Assembly (NCBI GenBank): GCA_947494325.1
Contig: CANLUS010000001.1
Location: forward strand, 248,001-312,000
DNA: 64,000 bases
Direction of reading: 5' to 3'
Source: an uncultured Flavobacteriaceae bacterium
GTDB taxonomy: Bacteria; Bacteroidota; Bacteroidia; Flavobacteriales; Flavobacteriaceae
Both the position numbers and the translations under genes were made by a program. Positions 36,237-46,574 of this stretch are shown one piece after another (position 1 is the stretch's first letter; the number at the start of each line of letters is the position of its first letter). Below the pieces are notes generated by a model. The model did not search any database. It was not told the DNA's origin and was given only the letters and a program-made list of their open reading frames with translations.

Positions 36237-36350
36237 CAGCAAGAATCACCTTTTAACAAGGTATAATTCCTATTTGCATAACAAACAAATTTACAAAATG
36301 TTTTGCAACTAAAAAAGTAAGGCTTTCATTTAGCTTTTAATTAACAGTTT

Positions 36351-38960
36351 ATGACATCACAAGAAATACGCAGTAAGTTTTTAGATTTTTTTAAAAACAA
36401 AGAACATAAAATTGTACCATCTTCACCAATGGTATTAAAAAACGATCCTACATTAATGTTCACCAATGCTGGCATGGTACCTTTTAAAGAATATTTTTTA
36501 GGACAGAAAAAAGCCGACGTAAAACGTATTTCTGATACTCAAAAATGCTTGCGCGTATCTGGTAAACACAATGACTTAGAAGAAGTAGGGATCGACACGT
36601 ATCATCATACGATGTTTGAAATGTTAGGAAACTGGAGTTTCGGGAACTATTTCAAAAAAGAGGCCATTGCTTGGGCTTGGGAACTACTCACCGAAGTCTA
36701 CAAAATAGATAAGAAAAGTTTATATGTTACCGTTTTCGAAGGAGATAAAGAAGATGGTCTTGCCTTCGATAATGAAGCCTATGACTTTTGGAAAAATTTG
36801 ATTGATGAAGATAGAATAATTAATGGTGATAAAAAGGATAATTTTTGGGAAATGGGTGCACAAGGTCCTTGCGGACCTTGTTCTGAAATCCACGTTGATA
36901 TTCGCTCAGCCGAAGAGAAAGCAGCGGTCCCTGGAAAAGAATTAGTGAATAAAGATCACCCGTTAGTTGTAGAAATATGGAATCTGGTATTTATGCAATT
37001 TAATCGCAAAGCAGACGGTTCTTTGGAAGACTTGCCTTCGAAGCATATTGACACTGGAATGGGTTTTGAGCGTTTATGCATGGTATTACAAGACGTAAAA
37101 TCAAATTATGATACCGATGTTTTTACCCCGCTTATTAGAGAAGTAGAAACAATCACGCGCACCGAATATGGTACAGATGAAAAAACGGATATTGCCATTC
37201 GAGTAATCGCCGATCATATACGAGCGGTAGCTTTTGCTATTGCGGATGGACAATTACCTTCAAATAACGGAGCAGGTTATGTCATTAGAAGAATTTTGAG
37301 AAGAGCCATTCGATATGGCTTCACATTTCTAAATCAAAAAGAGCCGTTCATTTTCAAATTAGTCAATATTTTAAGTAAACAATTGGGTGATGTTTTTCCA
37401 GAAATTAAAACAGAGCAGCAGCTAATAACCAACGTTATTAAAGAGGAAGAACACTCTTTTCAAAAAACATTAGAACAAGGATTGATTTTATTGGATGGAA
37501 TTATAAAAGGATCATCCTCCGATACCATCTCTGGAAAAAAGGCATTTGAATTATACGACACGTATGGTTTTCCTAAAGATTTAACCGCCTTGATCTTGTC
37601 AGAAAAAGGACTTTCTTTTGATGAAACTATTTTTAATGAAGAGCTTGAAAAACAAAAAAATCGCTCTCGTGCTGCATCAATTGTTGAAACTGATGACTGG
37701 AATATTTTAATAGATGATAAAGAAGAAGAGTTTATCGGATATGATTCATTGGAGGCAAATATAAAAATAACGCGCTATCGAAAAGTTTCTTCGAAAAAAG
37801 ATGGTGAACAATATCAATTAGTGTTCAATTTAACTCCCTTCTATCCAGAAGGTGGCGGTCAAGTTGGGGATAAAGGATATTTAGAGACTCAAAATGGAGA
37901 TGTCATCTATATCGTTGACACCAAGAAAGAGAATAATTTGATTATTCATTTCGCTAAAGATTTACCGAAAAATATTACAGATACTTTCAAAGTAGTTGTT
38001 GATGAAAAACAACGTTTTAGAACTGCTGCGAATCATACAGCTACACATTTATTGCACCAGGCGTTGCGAGAAATTTTAGGTACACATGTGGAACAAAAAG
38101 GTTCGGCGGTGCATTCTAAATATCTTCGATTTGATTTTTCACATTTTTCGAAGCTCACTACTCAAGAGTTACGTGATGTGGAGGATTTCGTGAACGCAAG
38201 AATCAATAATAAGTTAGCACTACAAGAAAATCGTAATGCGACTATGGAAGCGGCTACAAAAGAAGGTGCCATGGCATTATTTGGTGAAAAATATGGGGAT
38301 ACCGTAAGAACCATTCGATTTGGTAAATCTATCGAACTCTGTGGTGGCACCCACGTTCAAAACACAAGTGACATTTGGCATTTTAAAATAAGATCAGAAA
38401 GTGCTGTTGCTTCCGGAATCAGACGTATCGAAGCCATCACTGCTGATGCTGTAAAAGATTTCTACTTTGAAACAAATAGAGCATTTTATGAAATCAAAGA
38501 TTTGTTTAAAAGTAATATCAATCCTGTTGACTCAGTAAAAGCATTGCAAGAGGAAAATTTGAAACTTAAAAAACAAATCGAATCTTTCATGAAAGATAAG
38601 GCAGGTAGCTTAAAAGATGATTTAAAGAATAGTGTTCAAACTATTGGCAATATTAATTTTATCGCAGCTACAATCCATTTAGATCAAAATGCTATCAAAG
38701 ATTTGGCTTTTCAATTGGGTGGAGAAATAGATAATTTATATTTCATAGCAGGCACAAAAAATGAAGACAAAGCTATGTTAACAGTTTTTATCTCTAAAGA
38801 AATCACTAACGATACCCTCAATGCTGGTAAAATTGTTAGGGAACTGGGTAAGCTTATTCATGGTGGTGGTGGTGGACAACCATTTTACGCCACTGCGGGA
38901 GGTAAAAATCCTGATGGAATTGATAAGGCTCTTCTAAAAGCAAAAGAGTATATCAATTAA
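36351..38960 (+). CDS. alaS: Alanine-tRNA ligase
   Basis: This 869-residue enzyme has the class II catalytic domain ([28 protein letters not shown]), the tRNA-recognition domain, an editing domain with zinc site HTATHLLH plus CGGTH, and a C-terminal domain ending near [14 protein letters not shown]. The length is typical for bacteria. The GSCFA gene begins in the last base of the stop codon (1-bp overlap). Confidence 0.97.
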   Translation: MTSQEIRSKFLDFFKNKEHKIVPSSPMVLKNDPTLMFTNAGMVPFKEYFLGQKKADVKRISDTQKCLRVSGKHNDLEEVGIDTYHHTMFEMLGNWSFGNYFKKEAIAWAWELLTEVYKIDKKSLYVTVFEGDKEDGLAFDNEAYDFWKNLIDEDRIINGDKKDNFWEMGAQGPCGPCSEIHVDIRSAEEKAAVPGKELVNKDHPLVVEIWNLVFMQFNRKADGSLEDLPSKHIDTGMGFERLCMVLQDVKSNYDTDVFTPLIREVETITRTEYGTDEKTDIAIRVIADHIRAVAFAIADGQLPSNNGAGYVIRRILRRAIRYGFTFLNQKEPFIFKLVNILSKQLGDVFPEIKTEQQLITNVIKEEEHSFQKTLEQGLILLDGIIKGSSSDTISGKKAFELYDTYGFPKDLTALILSEKGLSFDETIFNEELEKQKNRSRAASIVETDDWNILIDDKEEEFIGYDSLEANIKITRYRKVSSKKDGEQYQLVFNLTPFYPEGGGQVGDKGYLETQNGDVIYIVDTKKENNLIIHFAKDLPKNITDTFKVVVDEKQRFRTAANHTATHLLHQALREILGTHVEQKGSAVHSKYLRFDFSHFSKLTTQELRDVEDFVNARINNKLALQENRNATMEAATKEGAMALFGEKYGDTVRTIRFGKSIELCGGTHVQNTSDIWHFKIRSESAVASGIRRIEAITADAVKDFYFETNRAFYEIKDLFKSNINPVDSVKALQEENLKLKKQIESFMKDKAGSLKDDLKNSVQTIGNINFIAATIHLDQNAIKDLAFQLGGEIDNLYFIAGTKNEDKAMLTVFISKEITNDTLNAGKIVRELGKLIHGGGGGQPFYATAGGKNPDGIDKALLKAKEYIN

Positions 38961-39922
38961 TGGATTTTAGAACTCAAATAACAATAAAAACTCAAGAGCA
39001 TAATCAAATAGATTATGCTTCTAAAATCGTATTATTTGGATCTTGTTTCTCAAAAAATATCAGTCAAAAACTAGCGCATTTTAGATTTCAGCATTTTGCA
39101 AACCCTTTTGGAATATTGTTTCATCCAAATGCTATTGAAGCCAATATTACAAATGCCATTAATAAGAAAATTTATACTGAAAACGATCTCTTTTTTTATA
39201 ACGAAAGGTGGCATTGCTTCGAAGCACATTCATCGCTAAGTGATACTTCTAAAGAAAGTCTTCTAAATCATTTAAATACAGCAATCACAACGACACATCA
39301 ACAACTTGAAAACGCCTCGCATATCCTTATTACCTTAGGAACCGCCTGGGTGTATCGTTTTGTTGAATCTGATACTATTGTTGCGAACTGTCATAAAATA
39401 CCGCAAAAACAATTCTTAAAAGAACTACGCTCTGTTGAAGAAATTAAAGAAAATCTTCAGGCAATAATCGAAATGATAAGAAGCATTAATAAAAAAACTT
39501 CTATCATTTTCACAGTAAGTCCGGTTCGACATTTAAAAGATGGTTTTATTGAAAATACACAGAGTAAATCACATTTAATCTCCGCAGTACATCAGGTTGT
39601 TGAACCTAGAAAAAGGAGTCATTATTTTCCATCTTACGAAATTGTGCTTGATGACTTACGTGATTATCGTTTTTATAAAGAGGATATGATACACCCGAAT
39701 CAAACGGCTATCGATTATATCTGGCAACAGTTTTCAACGATATGGATTTCTGAAAGCGCACAACGCACAATGCAAGAGGTGACTGTTATCCAAAAAGGGC
39801 TTTCTCATAGACCCTTCAATAAAAATTCTGAGCAATATCGAACCTTCTTAATCAACTTAGAAAAAAAAATGGAAACACTTCAAAAAGAATTTCCATTTAT
39901 TGATTTTTCTCAAACAAATTGA
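38960..39922 (+). CDS. GSCFA domain protein
   Basis: This 320-residue cytoplasmic protein opens with the family-defining motif FGSCFSKNISQKL near residue 28 and has ALITLGTAWVY-like and DMIHPNQTAIDY segments. These correspond to the nucleophile Ser and the Asp/His of an SGNH-hydrolase-like fold, so an esterase or acyltransferase activity is possible; no substrate is known. It is coupled to alaS. Its 3' end overlaps the convergent rhodanese gene by 13 bp. Confidence 0.85.
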   Translation: MDFRTQITIKTQEHNQIDYASKIVLFGSCFSKNISQKLAHFRFQHFANPFGILFHPNAIEANITNAINKKIYTENDLFFYNERWHCFEAHSSLSDTSKESLLNHLNTAITTTHQQLENASHILITLGTAWVYRFVESDTIVANCHKIPQKQFLKELRSVEEIKENLQAIIEMIRSINKKTSIIFTVSPVRHLKDGFIENTQSKSHLISAVHQVVEPRKRSHYFPSYEIVLDDLRDYRFYKEDMIHPNQTAIDYIWQQFSTIWISESAQRTMQEVTVIQKGLSHRPFNKNSEQYRTFLINLEKKMETLQKEFPFIDFSQTN

Positions 39923-40206
39923 TCTACATTTTCCCACGGTCCGCCGTTAATAACATCAATGTCATGATCTGCCAAGAACTCTTCTGCTCGACCACTTCGA
40001 GCGCCACTTCTACAACAAGTTATAATTGGTTTATTGAGTTCTTTAAGCTCATCGACATGATCGGGTAAATAATCTAATACGATATGCTTAGACCCAGCAA
40101 CATGCCCTTCTTCATATTCTGCATCAGTTCTTACATCTAATACAATTGCTCCTTTCGCTAGATATCCTTTGACATCTCCAAATTCTGATTTATTGAAAAT
40201 TCCCAT
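39910..40206 (-). CDS. Rhodanese-like domain protein
   Basis: This 98-residue single-domain protein has the rhodanese signatures VLDVRTDAEYEEGHVAGS and the active loop TCCRSGARSG, with catalytic Cys as the second of the pair. It transfers sulfane sulfur or serves redox chemistry in the cytoplasm; the acceptor is unknown. Confidence 0.9.
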   Translation of the reverse strand: MGIFNKSEFGDVKGYLAKGAIVLDVRTDAEYEEGHVAGSKHIVLDYLPDHVDELKELNKPIITCCRSGARSGRAEEFLADHDIDVINGGPWENVDQFV

Positions 40207-40276
40207 TTCTTTTTTACATTTTATTTCTACAAAGTTACAATTAAACCCTTATCAAATTGTAACAGATGTTACGTAG

Positions 40277-41560
40277 TTACTTTTTATTTAAATAGTCTAG
40301 TGTTAAATTTATAAATGTCTGTACTCCTAGTTTCAATCCACTATCGTCAATAAAGAAATCTGGCGTATGATGAGAGGCTGCATCTTCTTGTTTAACATTT
40401 AAGGGTCTTCCTCCTAAGAAAAAATACAATCCCGGAACTTCTTTTTGAAAATAAGAAAAGTCTTCCGCTCCAGTAATGGCATCTATTAAATGAACATTTT
40501 CTTTTCCCGCTGCTTTCTGAAGAGATGGTAACATTGTTTGCGTTAATTTAGGGTCGTTATATGTAATAGGATACCCTTTTTCGATCTCAATAGTTGCATC
40601 TCCTCCAAAAGCTTTTGCAATTGCAGGGACACGCTTTTTCATCTCGTCATTTAACTTTTTTTGCATTCCATAATCTAGGGTTCTAATAGTTCCAATCATT
40701 TCTACTTCTTCGGGTATTATGTTTCCACGTATACCTCCCCTAATCATTCCAACAGTAATGACGGCAGCCTCCTTCGTTAATTCGGTATCTCGACTTACAA
40801 TTGTTTGCAAACCATTAATAATTTGTGCCGATATCACTATTGGGTCAATACCTCCCCACGGTCTAGAACCATGTGTTTGTTTTCCTTTAACTTTTATGGA
40901 ATATCCTTGTGAAGCTGCCATTATTCCGGCAGGCTTATATGAAATATGGCCTACTGGCATTGCCGCAGCAATATGCAATCCAAAGATCGCGTCAACATCA
41001 GGGTTCTTTAAAACTCCTTCCTCAACCATCATTTTAGCACCTCCATTTTCACCTTTAGGAGCCCCTTCCTCAGCGGGCTGAAAGATAAATTTTATGGTTC
41101 CTTTAATTTCTTTTCTATTTTTTGAAAGAACTTCTGCAACACCCATTAGGATAGCGATATGCGTATCATGCCCACAAGCATGCATCACTCCAGTCTTGAT
41201 ACCATTGTATTCACTTTCAACTTTCGATGCAAAAGGAACTGGTGTTCGTTCAGTAACAGGTAACGCATCAATATCCGCTCTTAAAGCAACCACTGGGCCA
41301 GATTTACTTCCTTCCAAAATTCCAACTACTCCTGTATGAGCAATCCCAGTTTGCACCTCTAATCCTAAGCTCTTTAAATGGGCTGCAATTTTCTCAGCGG
41401 TTTTAAATTCTCTATTTGACAACTCGGGATTTTGATGAAAATCTCGTCGCCATTCTATGACCTTTGACTCTATATCATCAATCATTTTAATCATTTTTTT
41501 GCTTTGAGCTTGCATTGCTACAGATGCTACAAAAAGCACTAACAGTATGAGTTTTTTCAT
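40277..41560 (-). CDS. M20 family amidohydrolase, copy 1
   Basis: This 427-residue secreted protein has a signal peptide ending near MQAQ (residue 19) and an M20D peptidase/amidohydrolase body. The metal-binding motif HACGHDTH and the catalytic EEGAPKGENGG are intact, as is a later GAEDFSYF. Family members remove N-acyl groups from amino acids (hippurate or IAA-amino acid hydrolase type) or cleave dipeptides. The gene is a tandem paralog of the upstream M20 gene, with strong identity along the length; a hairpin lies 22 bp in front of its start. Confidence 0.9.
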   Translation of the reverse strand: MKKLILLVLFVASVAMQAQSKKMIKMIDDIESKVIEWRRDFHQNPELSNREFKTAEKIAAHLKSLGLEVQTGIAHTGVVGILEGSKSGPVVALRADIDALPVTERTPVPFASKVESEYNGIKTGVMHACGHDTHIAILMGVAEVLSKNRKEIKGTIKFIFQPAEEGAPKGENGGAKMMVEEGVLKNPDVDAIFGLHIAAAMPVGHISYKPAGIMAASQGYSIKVKGKQTHGSRPWGGIDPIVISAQIINGLQTIVSRDTELTKEAAVITVGMIRGGIRGNIIPEEVEMIGTIRTLDYGMQKKLNDEMKKRVPAIAKAFGGDATIEIEKGYPITYNDPKLTQTMLPSLQKAAGKENVHLIDAITGAEDFSYFQKEVPGLYFFLGGRPLNVKQEDAASHHTPDFFIDDSGLKLGVQTFINLTLDYLNKK

Positions 41561-41581
41561 TTGAATTAATTTTCCTGAAAG

Positions 41582-41610
41582 GTAAAAAAAATCCCGCTAT
41601 TAGCGGGATT
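41582..41610 (-). terminator. Terminator-like hairpin between the two M20 genes
   Basis: AATCCCGCT pairs with AGCGGGATT around a 3-nt loop (41590-41610), with a run of eight T on the minus strand (41583-41590). It lies 22 bp upstream of the copy 1 start and 34 bp after the copy 2 stop, so copy 1 must be read through or driven by a promoter inside copy 2. Confidence 0.85.
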
Positions 41611-41643
41611 CCTCTGTTTAAAATACAACTATTTCTGTACTAT

Positions 41644-42921
41644 TTATTTTTCATTTAAATAGTCTAATGTTAAGTTTATAAAGGTTTTCACACCTAACTT
41701 CAATCCACTATCATCAATCTTAAAATCTGGAGTATGATGCGGAAATGCTTCGGTAGAACCCGGTGTCATTCCTCCTAAAAAGAAATAAAATCCAGGTACC
41801 TTTTCTTGAAAATAAGAAAAATCCTCACCACCAGTTGTCGCCTTGATGATATGTACTTTATCTCCTCCGGCTGCATTCATTACAGATGGTAACATTTGTT
41901 TTACCAGTTTCGGATCGTTATACGTTATGGACGTAAAACTTTCAAATTTAACTTCAGCTTCACCACCATAAGCCTTCGCGATGGTTTCGGCCATTTCTGT
42001 CATTCTCTTAATGATCATTTCTCTCATTTTAGGGTCTAATGTGCGAACGGTACCAATCATTTCTGCACTTTCTGGAATAATATTAAAACGTACTCCACTT
42101 GTAATTTTCCCCACTGTAATTACGGCAGCTTCATCGGTTAGCTTTGCCTCTCGGCTGATAATACTCTGAAATCCATCAATTATTTTTGAGGAGATATAGA
42201 TAGGATCTACACCAGACCATGGTTGTGACCCGTGAGTTTGCTTTCCTTTCACATTCACGGTAAAACGTTCAACAGCTGCCATGATGCCTCCTTCTTTATA
42301 GTTGATGTGACCAACTTCGGTAGCAGAATTAATATGTAAGCCAAAAATCGCATCGACCTTCGGATTCTCTAAAACACCTTCTTCAATCATTAGTTTTGCA
42401 CCTCCTTTTTCTCCAGGAGGAGGGCCTTCCTCAGCTGGTTGAAAAATAAACTTAACCGTTCCTTTAATTTTATCTTTATTTTTAGATAAAACTTCGGCCA
42501 CCCCCATCAATATAGCTGTATGAGTATCGTGACCACAAGCATGCATAACTCCAGTTTTTTTTCCTAAAAACTCAGTAACTACTGAAGACTTAAAACTAAG
42601 ATCATTTCGTTCTGTTACAGGCAAAGCATCAATATCAGCTCTTAATGCCACAACCTTACCCGGTTTATTACCCTTTAAGAGCCCGACAACCCCAGTGTGC
42701 GCCACTCCTGTTTTCACCTCTAAACCTAAACTTTTAAGATGTATTGCGATTTTCTCAGCCGTTTTAAACTCTCTATTCGATAATTCAGGGTTTTGATGAA
42801 AATCTCGACGCCATTCTATAACCTTCGATTCAATATCGTCAATCATTTTATCCATTTTTTTGTGTTGAGCCTGAATGGTGACTGAGGCCATGATAAGTAT
42901 TAAAAAAGCGAGTTTTTTCAT
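41644..42921 (-). CDS. M20 family amidohydrolase, copy 2
   Basis: This 425-residue secreted paralog has a signal peptide ending near IQAQ and the same metal and catalytic motifs (HACGHDTH, EEGPPPGEKGG, GGEDFSYF). It lies directly upstream of copy 1 on the same strand and derives from tandem duplication; the N-terminal 60 residues are nearly identical while specificity loops differ (for example IMAAVERFTVNVKG against IMAASQGYSIKVKG). The two may therefore differ in acyl or peptide preference. A -7 box at 43010-43017 probably drives it. Confidence 0.9.
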   Translation of the reverse strand: MKKLAFLILIMASVTIQAQHKKMDKMIDDIESKVIEWRRDFHQNPELSNREFKTAEKIAIHLKSLGLEVKTGVAHTGVVGLLKGNKPGKVVALRADIDALPVTERNDLSFKSSVVTEFLGKKTGVMHACGHDTHTAILMGVAEVLSKNKDKIKGTVKFIFQPAEEGPPPGEKGGAKLMIEEGVLENPKVDAIFGLHINSATEVGHINYKEGGIMAAVERFTVNVKGKQTHGSQPWSGVDPIYISSKIIDGFQSIISREAKLTDEAAVITVGKITSGVRFNIIPESAEMIGTVRTLDPKMREMIIKRMTEMAETIAKAYGGEAEVKFESFTSITYNDPKLVKQMLPSVMNAAGGDKVHIIKATTGGEDFSYFQEKVPGFYFFLGGMTPGSTEAFPHHTPDFKIDDSGLKLGVKTFINLTLDYLNEK

Positions 42922-42943
42922 TTGTTAAATTTTCAGGAAAGAT

Positions 42944-42968
42944 AAAAAAAAATCCCGCGAATGCGGGA
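42944..42968 (-). terminator. Terminator-like hairpin upstream of M20 copy 2
   Basis: TCCCGC pairs with GCGGGA (42953-42968, loop GAAT) and is followed on the minus strand by a run of nine T (42944-42952). It lies 23 bp before the copy 2 start and downstream of the likely promoter at 43010-43017, so it may act as an attenuator, or as the terminator of glnN transcripts. Confidence 0.75.
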
Positions 42969-43009
42969 CTTTTTCTTTTTCATAGCAATTGATTTTTGGC
43001 TGGATATGA

Positions 43010-43052
43010 CAAATATACACCATTTTTAGAAAAAACTCATGGTTTTCCATGA
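43010..43052 (-). promoter_or_regulatory. -7 promoter element and adjacent inverted repeat for M20 genes
   Basis: On the minus strand TATATTTG (43010-43017) is an exact -7 box. An inverted repeat TCATGG-TTTT-CCATGA (43037-43052) occupies the region where a -33 element would lie, so it may be a repressor or activator site. Confidence 0.45.
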
Positions 43053-43111
43053 TAAAATGGCATTTTTTTGAAAAAATAAAAATTTAAATACCTTATTATT
43101 AGGTTTTTAAT

Positions 43112-45295
43112 TTATTTTGAAAAGAGCATTTCTCGATATTTTATGAGTGGCCAACGCTCGTCATCGATCATCATTTCTAATTTATCACAGTGGTAACGAA
43201 TTTCATCAAAATATGGTTTTATCTTATTGCAATAAGCATCTGCCGATTTTTGACCGTGCAGTTTATTTGCTTTTTTTCGTTCATCGGTCATTTTATTCAC
43301 CTTTGAATTAATCTCAGCGATATGACTTGATATTTTTTCTATCAAATCTATCTGCTCATTCGCTTGTTTTCCGAAATTACTACCAAAAATTTCCTTTAAA
43401 CCCTTAACATTTTCAATTAATGTATTTTGGTATCGAATAGCAGTCGGAATAACGTGATTTCTTGCAATATCGCCTAATGTTCTACTTTCTATTTGAATTC
43501 GCAAGGTGTATTCATCAAGTTCAATTTCGTGACGGGCTTCCACTTCTACTTTACTCATTACATCCATTTCCTCGAACAAGGCTATTGCTTCTTTAGAAAT
43601 TTTTGCTTTGAGCGCTTCAGGAGTCGTTTTGTTATTACTCAAGCCTCTCTTTTTGGCTTCTTTTTGCCATGCTTCACCATAACCATCTCCTTCAAAGCGA
43701 ATTTTCTTGGATGCCTTTATATATTCTCTCAAAATATTGAAAACCGCTTCATCTTTTTTAAGGTTTTTCTTATCTATAAGTATATCAACTTCTTTTTTAA
43801 ATTCTTTTAATTGTTTTGCAACAATTGTATTCAGTACCGTCATTGGCCCAGCACAATTGGACCAAGAACCTACTGCTCTTAATTCAAATTTATTTCCTGT
43901 AAAGGCAAAAGGCGAAGTTCTATTTCTATCGGTATTGTCTAATAATATTTCTGGAATCTTTCCTACAATATTTAGTTTAAGGTCTGTTTTCTCTTCAGGT
44001 GACAACTTTCCTTTTGTCACATTCTCCAATTCATCTAAAACAGCCGATAGCTGTGAGCCTATAAATACCGAAATAATTGCTGGCGGTGCTTCATTCGCTC
44101 CCAAACGATGATCGTTGCTTGCACTTGCGATAGACGCTCTTACAAGCTCTTCGTGCTCACAAACCGCTTTTATCGTATTTACGAAAAAGGTCAAAAATTG
44201 TAAGTTTTTCATGGGCGTTTTGCCAGGGCTCAATAGATTCACACCCGTATCGGTAGACAACGACCAATTATTATGTTTCCCCGACCCATTAATTCCCTCA
44301 AATGGTTTTTCATGAAATAACACCTTATAATTATGACGCTTAGATACTTTCTCCATTACATCCATTAGCAATGAATTATGATCAACGGCCAAATTGGCCT
44401 CTTCAAAAATAGGAGCTAATTCAAACTGGTTTGGAGCCACTTCATTATGACGTGTTTTAACTGGAATTCCGAGCAACATACACTCTTGCTCTAAATCCCT
44501 CATAAAACTCATTACTCTATTCGGTATTGATCCAAAATAATGATCATCTAATTGCTGTCCTTTCGCCGGAGAGTGCCCTAGTAACGTTCTTCCTGTTAAT
44601 ATAATATCTGGCCTAGAAGCTGCCAATGCACTATCTATTAAAAAATATTCTTGCTCCCAACCCAAGGTAGCATTCACTTTTGAAACATTCTTGTCAAAAT
44701 ATTTAGCAACAGCTGTTGCTGCTTGATCCATGGCCTGTAAAGCTCTTAATAGCGGAGCTTTATTATCTAATGCCTCTCCTGTATAGGCAACAAATATAGT
44801 GGGTATACATAACGTTGTACCATATATAAAGGCCGCAGAAGTGGGATCCCAAGCAGTATATCCGCGTGCCTCGAAGGTATTTCGGATACCACCATTAGGA
44901 AAACTAGAAGCATCTGGTTCTTGCTGCACTAATTGACCTCCATCAAATTTCTCTACCGCTCTTCCGTCACCGATTGTTTCGAAAAAAGCATCATGTTTTT
45001 CTGCTGTAGCCCCAGTTAATGGCTGAAACCAGTGTGTATAATGAGTCGCTCCTTTCGCAATAGCCCAATCTTTCATCGATGCTGCTACTTGATCGGCAAT
45101 TTTTCTATCAATTTTGGTACCCTTAAAAATGGCATCTTGCACACTTGTATACGCATCTTTCGTTAAATACTGACGCATAGCATGCTCATTAAAGACATTT
45201 GCTCCGAACATTTCAGATCGCTTACCCATCTCTTTAATCTTCAGTGGTTTTCTATTTAAAACTTCTTTTAGCGCATTGAACCTTATTTTCGACAT
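43112..45295 (-). CDS. glnN: Glutamine synthetase type III
   Basis: This 727-residue enzyme has the GSIII layout, with a long N-terminal region before the glutamine synthetase core. NHEVAPNQFELAP-type sequence (RHNEVAPNQFELAPIFEEAN), the GSGKHNNWSLSTDTG glutamate/ATP loop and SASNDHRLGANEAPPAIIS are all present. It makes glutamine from glutamate, ammonia and ATP. It is divergent from a type II glutamine synthetase across a 200-bp AT-rich gap. The usual GSI gene is not in the window. Confidence 0.93.
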   Translation of the reverse strand: MSKIRFNALKEVLNRKPLKIKEMGKRSEMFGANVFNEHAMRQYLTKDAYTSVQDAIFKGTKIDRKIADQVAASMKDWAIAKGATHYTHWFQPLTGATAEKHDAFFETIGDGRAVEKFDGGQLVQQEPDASSFPNGGIRNTFEARGYTAWDPTSAAFIYGTTLCIPTIFVAYTGEALDNKAPLLRALQAMDQAATAVAKYFDKNVSKVNATLGWEQEYFLIDSALAASRPDIILTGRTLLGHSPAKGQQLDDHYFGSIPNRVMSFMRDLEQECMLLGIPVKTRHNEVAPNQFELAPIFEEANLAVDHNSLLMDVMEKVSKRHNYKVLFHEKPFEGINGSGKHNNWSLSTDTGVNLLSPGKTPMKNLQFLTFFVNTIKAVCEHEELVRASIASASNDHRLGANEAPPAIISVFIGSQLSAVLDELENVTKGKLSPEEKTDLKLNIVGKIPEILLDNTDRNRTSPFAFTGNKFELRAVGSWSNCAGPMTVLNTIVAKQLKEFKKEVDILIDKKNLKKDEAVFNILREYIKASKKIRFEGDGYGEAWQKEAKKRGLSNNKTTPEALKAKISKEAIALFEEMDVMSKVEVEARHEIELDEYTLRIQIESRTLGDIARNHVIPTAIRYQNTLIENVKGLKEIFGSNFGKQANEQIDLIEKISSHIAEINSKVNKMTDERKKANKLHGQKSADAYCNKIKPYFDEIRYHCDKLEMMIDDERWPLIKYREMLFSK

Positions 45296-45435
45296 ATTTC
45301 TATATTTTATCAGTAGCTTATTTTATTTTAATAGCAAAATTAATTAAAGATTTTTCAATTATTTATTTTTTACCCCTGTTTTTTTGAGGTGTTGATAATT
45401 TTTTTATAAAAATTGACATTTATACCCCCAAAATA

Positions 45436-45465
45436 TTGATAGTTCCTACAAAACAATTATTTTTG
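45436..45465 (+). promoter_or_regulatory. Promoter of type II glutamine synthetase gene
   Basis: TTG (45436-45438) and TATTTTTG (45458-45465) are separated by exactly 19 bp, an excellent Bacteroidota promoter 31 bp before the start codon. Two C-runs (near 45371 and 45424) sit upstream. Confidence 0.75.
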
Positions 45466-45495
45466 TGCTTTATTTTTCTATAAAACATTAATACT

Positions 45496-46506
45496 ATGAG
45501 TAAATCGAAATTAGAATACATTTGGTTAGACGGTTATAAGCCCACTCAAAACATGAGAAGCAAAACCAAAGTTGAAGAAAATTTTAGTGGTAAACTAGAA
45601 GACTGTCCTATTTGGTCTTTTGATGGGTCATCAACTAGACAAGCTGAAGGAGGATCTTCTGATTGTTTATTAAAGCCTGTTGCAATCTATCCCGATCCAG
45701 CGAGAAAAAACGGATTCCTTGTAATGACTGAAGTTTTAAATGCTGATGGTTCTCCACATGAATCGAACGGAAGAGCCACTATCGATGATGATGACAATGA
45801 TTTCTGGTTTGGTTTTGAGCAAGAATATTTCATTATGGATACGGCTACACAATTGCCTTTAGGGTTTCCTGTTGGTGGTTATCCAGGGCCACAAGGAATG
45901 TATTACTGTTCTGTAGGAGGAAGAAACACGCATGGCCGACAACTAGTTGAAGAGCACGCAGACTTATGTATAGAAGCTGGATTGAATTTTGAAGGCATTA
46001 ATCAAGAAGTTGCAAGTGGTCAATGGGAGTTTCAATTGTTCGCAAAAGGCGCCAAAAAAGCTGGTGATGAAATTTGGATTGCACGCTATTTACTAGATAG
46101 ATTAACCGAAGACTATGGCTTTTATATTGAGTATCATCCGAAACCTGTAAAAGGTGACTGGAATGGGTCTGGAATGCATGCCAATTTTTCTAACACTACA
46201 TTAAGAACCTGTGGCTCACAAGAAGTTTATGAAAAAATTTGTGAGGCGTTTAGACCGGTGACTGCTGAGCATATTGCTGTCTATGGAGAATTCAATGATC
46301 AGCGTTTAACTGGACTTCATGAAACAGCATCTATACATGACTTTAGTTATGGTATTTCTGATAGAGGAGCTTCGATAAGAATTCCAATTATAACGGTTGA
46401 GAAAGGATGGAAAGGATGGTTAGAAGATAGAAGACCTGCTTCAAATGGAGATCCATATAAAATTGCCGGTAGAATTGTAACAACAGTTAAATCTGCAAAA
46501 ATATAA
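45496..46506 (+). CDS. Glutamine synthetase type II (eukaryote-like)
   Basis: This 336-residue enzyme has the short GSII form: beta-grasp N-terminus with YIWLDGY and WSFDGSSTRQAEG, then FGFEQEYF, GPQGMYYCSVG and the catalytic region GDWNGSGMHANFSN, with ETASIHDFSYGISDRGASIRIP near the end. GSII is typical of eukaryotes and occurs in some bacteria, including Bacteroidota, where it sits beside GSIII. The cell thus has two distinct glutamine synthetases; separate regulation by nitrogen supply is inferred. Confidence 0.93.
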   Translation: MSKSKLEYIWLDGYKPTQNMRSKTKVEENFSGKLEDCPIWSFDGSSTRQAEGGSSDCLLKPVAIYPDPARKNGFLVMTEVLNADGSPHESNGRATIDDDDNDFWFGFEQEYFIMDTATQLPLGFPVGGYPGPQGMYYCSVGGRNTHGRQLVEEHADLCIEAGLNFEGINQEVASGQWEFQLFAKGAKKAGDEIWIARYLLDRLTEDYGFYIEYHPKPVKGDWNGSGMHANFSNTTLRTCGSQEVYEKICEAFRPVTAEHIAVYGEFNDQRLTGLHETASIHDFSYGISDRGASIRIPIITVEKGWKGWLEDRRPASNGDPYKIAGRIVTTVKSAKI

Positions 46507-46524
46507 ACTATATATTTTAATCAT

Positions 46525-46555
46525 AAAAAAGCTTCGATGGTATCGAAGCTTTTTT
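46525..46555. terminator. Intrinsic terminator after GSII gene
   Basis: A 14-bp perfect stem (46525-46538 with 46542-46555) with a 3-nt loop and T-run. It separates the GSII gene from the convergent antiporter gene. Confidence 0.92.
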
Positions 46556-46574
46556 TATTTGTTAACGTTAAGAA

